From assembly GCF_014199295.1 (NCBI RefSeq), contig NZ_JACIJH010000002.1, positions 1-64,000 of the forward strand: a stretch of 64,000 bases of DNA. Direction: 5' to 3'. The notes beneath the pieces are model-generated. The model saw only the letters and a list, made by a program, of their open reading frames with translations, searched no databases and was not told where the DNA came from. A program made the translations under genes and the position numbers. Source of the DNA: Sphingopyxis panaciterrulae. GTDB taxonomy: Bacteria > Pseudomonadota > Alphaproteobacteria > Sphingomonadales > Sphingomonadaceae. Shown here piece by piece: positions 59,860 to 64,000 of the stretch (within the stretch, counting starts at the first letter, position 1; the number at the start of each line of letters is the position of its first letter).

Positions 59860-61458
59860 CTACTCCTGTGTCGGCGCCGCTCCGTTGCGGGCGCGCCGCC
59901 GCGTGAGCATGGCGAGCAGATCCTTGTCAAGCGCGCCGACGAGGAAGGCGGCGGCAAAGAAGGCCGCGCCGCCCGCGGCGACCAGTGCGGCGAGCGACCA
60001 GGCGCGCTCGAACGCCGAGCCGCCATAATGGTCCGCGAGCATCGGCATCATCCACCACAGCAGCGCCGCCATGACCGCGACCGCGACAAGCTGGCGCAGG
60101 ATGGCGAGGGCAAGCTTGCCGGTGAAGTGGAACCAGCCGCGCCGGTGGAGGATGATATAGAGCAGCAGGCAGTTGAGGCTCGCCGAGGCGGCGGTCGCGC
60201 CCGCCAGGCCGACGATGCCGTAGCGCTCGACGACATAGAGGTTGATCGCGATATTGACGATCAGCGCCGCGAGCGCGGTCCACACCGGCGTCCTGGTGTC
60301 CTCGCGCGCGAAGAAGCCGGGGTTCAATATCTTGACGATGACATAGGCGGGCAGCCCGGCGACGAGCGCGACGACGATGTCCGCCATGATCGCGCCGTCG
60401 GCGGCGGTGAACTTCCCCCCGACGAAAAAGGCCGCGGTGAAGGCCGGCGCGCAGATGGCGAGCGCGGCGGCGGCGGGCAGGGTCAGCAGCGTCGCCATTT
60501 CGAAGGCGTTGCTCTGCAGCCGCTGCGCTTCGGCGGCGTCGCCCACATGGATATGGCGCGACAGCATCGGCAGGATCGCGGTGCCGAGCGCGATGCCGAC
60601 GATGCCGAGCGGCATCTGGTTCAATCGGTCGGCGAGCTTGAGCAGGGTCAGCGATCCCTGCGGCAGCGAGGTGGCGAAGAAGGTGTCGACGAACTGGCTG
60701 ACCTGATAGATTCCGGCGCCGAAGGTCGCGGGCAGGATCAGCATGCCGAGCCGCCGGACCTCGGGCGTCAGCTTCGGCAGCCGCAGGCGTAGCTTCAACC
60801 CCTCGCGACGCACTGCCCACCAGAGATAGGCGAACTGCGCGACCCCGGCGAGGCTGACCGAGATGGCGAGGATGATCGCGACGATCCGGTCGTCGTGACT
60901 GTCGCCGCGCAGCCACCAGCCGAGGATGATGCCCGAAATCAGCAGGATGTTGAGCAGCACCGGCGCGAACGCCCCGGGCGCGAAGCGCGAGCGCGCGTTG
61001 AGCAGGCCCGAGAGCATCGCGACGAGGCTGATGAGTGCCAGATAGGGGAAAGTGACGCGGCTCAGGAACACCGCGAGTTCGAACTTGCCGGGAACCGCCT
61101 GATAATCGCGCGCGAGAATCCACACGACCCCCGGCATCGCGACCATCATGATCGCGGAAAAGACGAGCAGCGCCCACAGAAAGACCGACAGCACGTCGTT
61201 GGCGAACCGGTCCGCCGCGCCCTCGCCCCCCTCACCGTGCAGCGTCCGGCTGTACATCGGCACGAAGGCGACCGAGAAGGCGCCCTCGGCAAACAGGCGG
61301 CGGAAGGTGTTGGGCAGGATGAAGGCGAGCTGGAACGCATCGGCGGCCAGCCCCGCGCCCAGCACGCGCGCGAGCAGCATGTCGCGCACGAAGCCGAAGA
61401 TGCGGCTGATCAGCGTCAGCCCGCCGATCGTCCCGACGTTTCTGACCAGACTGCTCAA
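59860..61458 (-). CDS. murJ: Lipid II flippase MurJ (MviN)
   Basis: Moves lipid II across the inner membrane for peptidoglycan synthesis. 532 residues with about 14 transmembrane segments; SSLVRNVGTIGGLTLISRIFGFVRDMLLARVLGAGLAADAFQLAFILPNTFRRLFAEGAFSVAFVP is the MviN signature, including the conserved Arg residues of the cavity. SFVPMYSR-like and LADRLNQMPLGIVGIALGTAILPMLSRH segments follow. First gene of the murJ-trpS pair. Confidence 0.95.
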   Translation of the reverse strand: MSSLVRNVGTIGGLTLISRIFGFVRDMLLARVLGAGLAADAFQLAFILPNTFRRLFAEGAFSVAFVPMYSRTLHGEGGEGAADRFANDVLSVFLWALLVFSAIMMVAMPGVVWILARDYQAVPGKFELAVFLSRVTFPYLALISLVAMLSGLLNARSRFAPGAFAPVLLNILLISGIILGWWLRGDSHDDRIVAIILAISVSLAGVAQFAYLWWAVRREGLKLRLRLPKLTPEVRRLGMLILPATFGAGIYQVSQFVDTFFATSLPQGSLTLLKLADRLNQMPLGIVGIALGTAILPMLSRHIHVGDAAEAQRLQSNAFEMATLLTLPAAAALAICAPAFTAAFFVGGKFTAADGAIMADIVVALVAGLPAYVIVKILNPGFFAREDTRTPVWTALAALIVNIAINLYVVERYGIVGLAGATAASASLNCLLLYIILHRRGWFHFTGKLALAILRQLVAVAVMAALLWWMMPMLADHYGGSAFERAWSLAALVAAGGAAFFAAAFLVGALDKDLLAMLTRRRARNGAAPTQE

Positions 61459-61502
61459 GGCGCAAGGCGCCTGGAGCGAGTGGGGGGGTGTTCAGAGACA
61501 TT

Positions 61503-61584
61503 CGTCATTGCGAGCGGAGCGAAGCAATCCAAGGCTGCCTTGAGCCGCGCTGGATTGCCACGGGCCTTCGGCCCTCGCAATGAC
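61503..61584. repeat. REP-like inverted repeat, family A
   Basis: Arms around GTCATTGCGAGCGGAGCGAA (from 61504) and CCTTCGGCCCTCGCAATGAC (to 61583) with central TGGATTGC. The right arm has diverged from the 10880-10955 copy. It lies between secB and murJ. Confidence 0.8.
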
Positions 61585-61601
61585 GATGCGGGCAAAGGGC
61601 C

Positions 61602-62117
61602 TCAGGCCTCGCCGACCGGCGTCGGAATGCCCTCGGCGCCGCCCTGCTGTGTCTGGAGCTGCTGCATGAACAGGCCGTGGAAATCGATCGGTTCGAGCAG
61701 CAGCGGCGGGAAACCCCCGTCGCGCACGGCATCGGCGATGACGCGGCGCGCGAAGGGGAACAGGATGCGCGGCGCTTCGGCGAGGAAGAAAGGCTGAAGC
61801 TGGTCCTCGGGGACGTTGCGGACCCCGAACAGGCCGGCATATTGAAGCTCGATGACAAAGGCGGTGCCGTCGGACGACTTCGACTTGACGTCGATCTTCA
61901 GCACGACCTCGAACAGATTCTCGCCCACGCCCTCGGCGCCGATGTTGAACTGCACGTCCATCTCGGGCGCGGCCTGCCACTGATAGACGGCGGGCGCATT
62001 GGGATTTTCGAACGACAGATCCTTCACATATTGCGAGATCAGCCCGATCGCCGGGCTGTTGTCCTCGCCGTTGGTCAGCGTTTCGGGGGTGAATTCGGTT
62101 GCGGTCTCGTCGGCCAT
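61602..62117 (-). CDS. secB: Protein-export chaperone SecB
   Basis: Holds precursor proteins unfolded and passes them to SecA. 171 residues; LISQYVKDLSFENPNAP, YQWQAAPEMDVQFNIGAE, FVIELQYAGLFGVRNVPEDQLQPFFLAEAPRILFPFARRVIADAVRDGGFPPLLLEPIDF are the SecB core. Divergent from the Tim44-like gene, the usual order in sphingomonads. Confidence 0.96.
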   Translation of the reverse strand: MADETATEFTPETLTNGEDNSPAIGLISQYVKDLSFENPNAPAVYQWQAAPEMDVQFNIGAEGVGENLFEVVLKIDVKSKSSDGTAFVIELQYAGLFGVRNVPEDQLQPFFLAEAPRILFPFARRVIADAVRDGGFPPLLLEPIDFHGLFMQQLQTQQGGAEGIPTPVGEA

Positions 62118-62389
62118 GGAATCGGACTTTCAACTGGAATCGGATCGGAGCCCCTTGCGCTGCCAAGCCCCAGTTTCCGGCGGCGCGGGCGGTTGCGGCG
62201 CGCTTAGCAGCGGCGGACGGGCAGCACAATGGGGCTGCCGGATGGGACGTCCGCGGCAACTCCGCCGGGCGCCGGGCGTTGACCTTCCGGGCTGCGCCGG
62301 TCATGGACATTTGAATCATGGCGGTGCATCGCCTATGTTGGATTCGACTTTCCCCGGCCCGCATGCGGGCCTGCATTGGACTTTTGCCC

Positions 62390-63058
62390 GTGACCGCTTT
62401 CTCGATCGTCCTGCTCGCCATGATCGCCGCCTTCCTCGGCATGCGGCTCTATTCGGTGCTCGGCAAGCGGACCGGACACGAGCAGGAGCCGGTGCTGCCG
62501 CGCCGCGAGGAGCGGACCGCGCCGACGCCGCTGCGTCTCGACGACGCCGATGTGGCCCCCGCGCCGCGCGATGCGGCCGCCGATGCGTCGAACCTCGTCT
62601 ATGAGCCCGCCGCGGAAGCGGGCCTGCGCGCGCTGCTCGCGAGCGACCGTCATTTCGACGCCGGCCGTTTCATGGAGGGCGCCGAGGCGGCGTACCGCAT
62701 GATCCTCGAGGCCTATTGGGCGGGCGACCGCGACACGCTGCGCGACCTGTGCGACGACGACAGCTATCAGGCCTTCGCCGATGCGATCGCGGCGCGCGAG
62801 GCGAGCGGCGAGCGGCTCGACAACCGCCTCGTCGGCATCGATTCGACGAAGATCGTCGCGGTCGAGGTCGGCCGCAGCGAGGCGCGCATCACCGTGCGCT
62901 ATCAGGCCGATATCAGCGCCGTGACGCGCGATGCCGACGGCAAGGTGATCGCCGGCTCGCTCAGCGACGCGGTGCCGACGACCGATCTCTGGACCTTCCG
63001 CCGCACCCTCGGCAGCAGCGACCCCAACTGGCTGCTCGACGAAGCCGAAACGGCCTGA
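62390..63058 (+). CDS. Tim44-like domain protein (TimA)
   Basis: A 222-residue membrane-anchored protein. A single N-terminal transmembrane helix (TAFSIVLLAMIAAFLGMRLYSVLGKRTGHE) precedes a Tim44-like domain (about 75-220; FMEGAEAAYRMILEAYWAGDRDTLRDLCDDDSYQAFADAIAARE). Alphaproteobacterial TimA is related to the mitochondrial import motor subunit. GTG 62390 is chosen because it gives a helix start like other members; an ATG at 62318 would add 24 poorly conserved residues. Lies between secB and mltA. Confidence 0.85.
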   Translation: MTAFSIVLLAMIAAFLGMRLYSVLGKRTGHEQEPVLPRREERTAPTPLRLDDADVAPAPRDAAADASNLVYEPAAEAGLRALLASDRHFDAGRFMEGAEAAYRMILEAYWAGDRDTLRDLCDDDSYQAFADAIAAREASGERLDNRLVGIDSTKIVAVEVGRSEARITVRYQADISAVTRDADGKVIAGSLSDAVPTTDLWTFRRTLGSSDPNWLLDEAETA

Positions 63059-63063
63059 CGGCC

Positions 63064-64000
63064 ATGGCGGGGGTGCGGGGGACGCCGCCGGTGCGCGCGG
63101 TCGGATTCGCCTGCCTCGCCATCATCCTGCCCCTGCTCGCAAGCTGCGCGTCGGTGATTCCCGATGCCGGCGGGCGCGGGTCCGCGCCGCCCCCGCCCCG
63201 TTCGGAGAGCGCGACGCCGGCGCCCGTGCCGGTGCCAAGCGGCCCCGTCCGCCCCTATACGCCGCGCCCTTCGACCGCGCCCGGCGCGGCGGCGCAGCCG
63301 ATCCCGGCGACCCCCAATCCGCCGTTGCCCGCTCCTGCGCCGCCTGCCGGTGCGACCACCGCTGCCGAAGCGGGGGTGATCCTCGGCCCCGAATATACCG
63401 AACTCGGCATCGCGCCCGATCGCGCGACCGCCGCGCTCAAGGCCTTCCGCCTCAGTTGCCCGGCGCTCCAGCGCCGCGCCGACGCGAGCGGCCTCACCAG
63501 AAATGCCGAATGGGCCGAAAGCTGCGCCGCGGCCACGGGCTGGGCCGACCGCGACGCGAGCAATTTCTTCAGCCGCTATTTCGGCACCGTGCAGATCGGC
63601 GCCGGCACCGCCTTCGTCACCGGCTATTTCGAACCCGAGATCGCGGCATCGCGGACGAAGCAGCCGGGCTATGACGTCCCCATCTATCGCCGCCCCGCCG
63701 ACCTGGTCGACGTCGACCTCGGCCTCTTTTCCGACGCGCTCAAGGGCAAGAAGATCCGCGGCCGCGTCGACGGCAGCAGCTTCGTCCCCTATTACGACCG
63801 CACGGCGATCGAGCGCGGCGCGCTCGCGAATCGCGGGCTGGAAATCGCCTGGGCCGCCGACGCGGCCGAATTCTTCTTTCTGCAGGTCCAGGGTTCGGGG
63901 CGACTTCGCCTGCCCGACGGGTCGATCATGCGCATCGGCTACGACAGCCAGAACGGCCGCGACTATGTCGGCATCGGCAAGCTGCTGCTCGACCGCGGCG
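63064..64000 (+). CDS. mltA: Membrane-bound lytic transglycosylase A, N-terminal part (runs off the window)
   Basis: Cleaves peptidoglycan between MurNAc and GlcNAc with anhydro-ring formation. 312 codons are seen. A lipoprotein signal ends LLASC (about residue 27); a Pro/Ala-rich linker (about 40-100) leads to the MltA domain: FFSRYFGTVQIGAGTAFVTGYFEPEIAASRTKQPGYDVPIYRRP, FVPYYDRTAIERGAL, IAWAADAAEFFFLQVQGSGRLRLPDG and MRIGYDSQNGRDYVGIGKLLLDRG. The catalytic Asp region and 3D domain lie beyond 64000. Five bases after timA, so probably the same operon. Confidence 0.92.
   Translation, partial: MAGVRGTPPVRAVGFACLAIILPLLASCASVIPDAGGRGSAPPPPRSESATPAPVPVPSGPVRPYTPRPSTAPGAAAQPIPATPNPPLPAPAPPAGATTAAEAGVILGPEYTELGIAPDRATAALKAFRLSCPALQRRADASGLTRNAEWAESCAAATGWADRDASNFFSRYFGTVQIGAGTAFVTGYFEPEIAASRTKQPGYDVPIYRRPADLVDVDLGLFSDALKGKKIRGRVDGSSFVPYYDRTAIERGALANRGLEIAWAADAAEFFFLQVQGSGRLRLPDGSIMRIGYDSQNGRDYVGIGKLLLDRG

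Overview
The window is a GC-rich chromosomal segment of an alphaproteobacterium of the order Sphingomonadales, most likely Sphingopyxis. The main reasons are the rpsT-dnaA and secB-timA-mltA gene orders, the RNase E with a long acidic insertion in its S1 domain and a GWW tail, and the ectoine operon. With its GTG start, the EctD here is 306 residues and its iron ligands fall at H144, D146 and H245, the numbering known from Sphingopyxis alaskensis EctD. Genes are tightly packed with many 4-base stop/start overlaps.

Layout. (1) 1-1576: the right end of an integrated element, with a tyrosine integrase whose 3' end is cut by an IS21-like terminus and a duplicated 3' half of a tRNA-Gly(GCC) gene as attachment site. 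(2) 1610-9624: ectoine/hydroxyectoine island: a divergent MarR regulator (EctR-like), ectA-ectB-ectC-ectD-ask_ect, a YcaD-like MFS protein and a ProP-like MFS transporter. The operon makes L-aspartyl phosphate with a dedicated kinase, converts the semialdehyde to ectoine and hydroxylates it; the last two genes probably move solutes. (3) 9830-22522: housekeeping genes: an apparently orphan mreB, a lipoprotein S41 protease, rlmE-gppA, a glycine-zipper protein, a phytase-like esterase, rpmB, tadA, a sirtuin, dapB, an M48 protease, nth and an M20 peptidase. Many intergenic gaps hold REP-like inverted repeats. (4) 22663-30145: an accessory cluster: BetI-like TetR regulator, 22-bp palindromic operator, Rieske oxygenase, remnant monooxygenase, PYROXD2-like flavoprotein, APC permease and TonB-dependent receptor. 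It looks like uptake and oxidative breakdown of a small, perhaps quaternary-amine, compound.

(5) 30290-39027: a TPR-sulfotransferase, a DsbA-like protein with a long cytoplasmic tail and a BepA-like protease, then rne with a long leader. (6) 39028-46794: amidase, a rifampin ADP-ribosyltransferase gene (arr) inserted between two copies of the 5' end of the neighbouring lactone oxidase gene, that oxidase with a D-threonine-aldolase-like enzyme and a TetR regulator, then PBP1A. (7) 46878-55518: prfB and a lipoprotein methyltransferase, then on the minus strand ubiE-ubiB-[ccdA-ccdB]-coaBC-dut-moeB-dsrE, with a toxin-antitoxin pair wedged into the operon, and mutM divergent from ubiE. (8) 55822-64000: rpsT, dnaA, a DUF4136 lipoprotein, murJ-trpS, secB, timA and the start of mltA, which runs off the window.

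Protein functions are assigned from motifs and family knowledge without database searches. Start codons were chosen from ribosome-binding sites, overlaps and family length.
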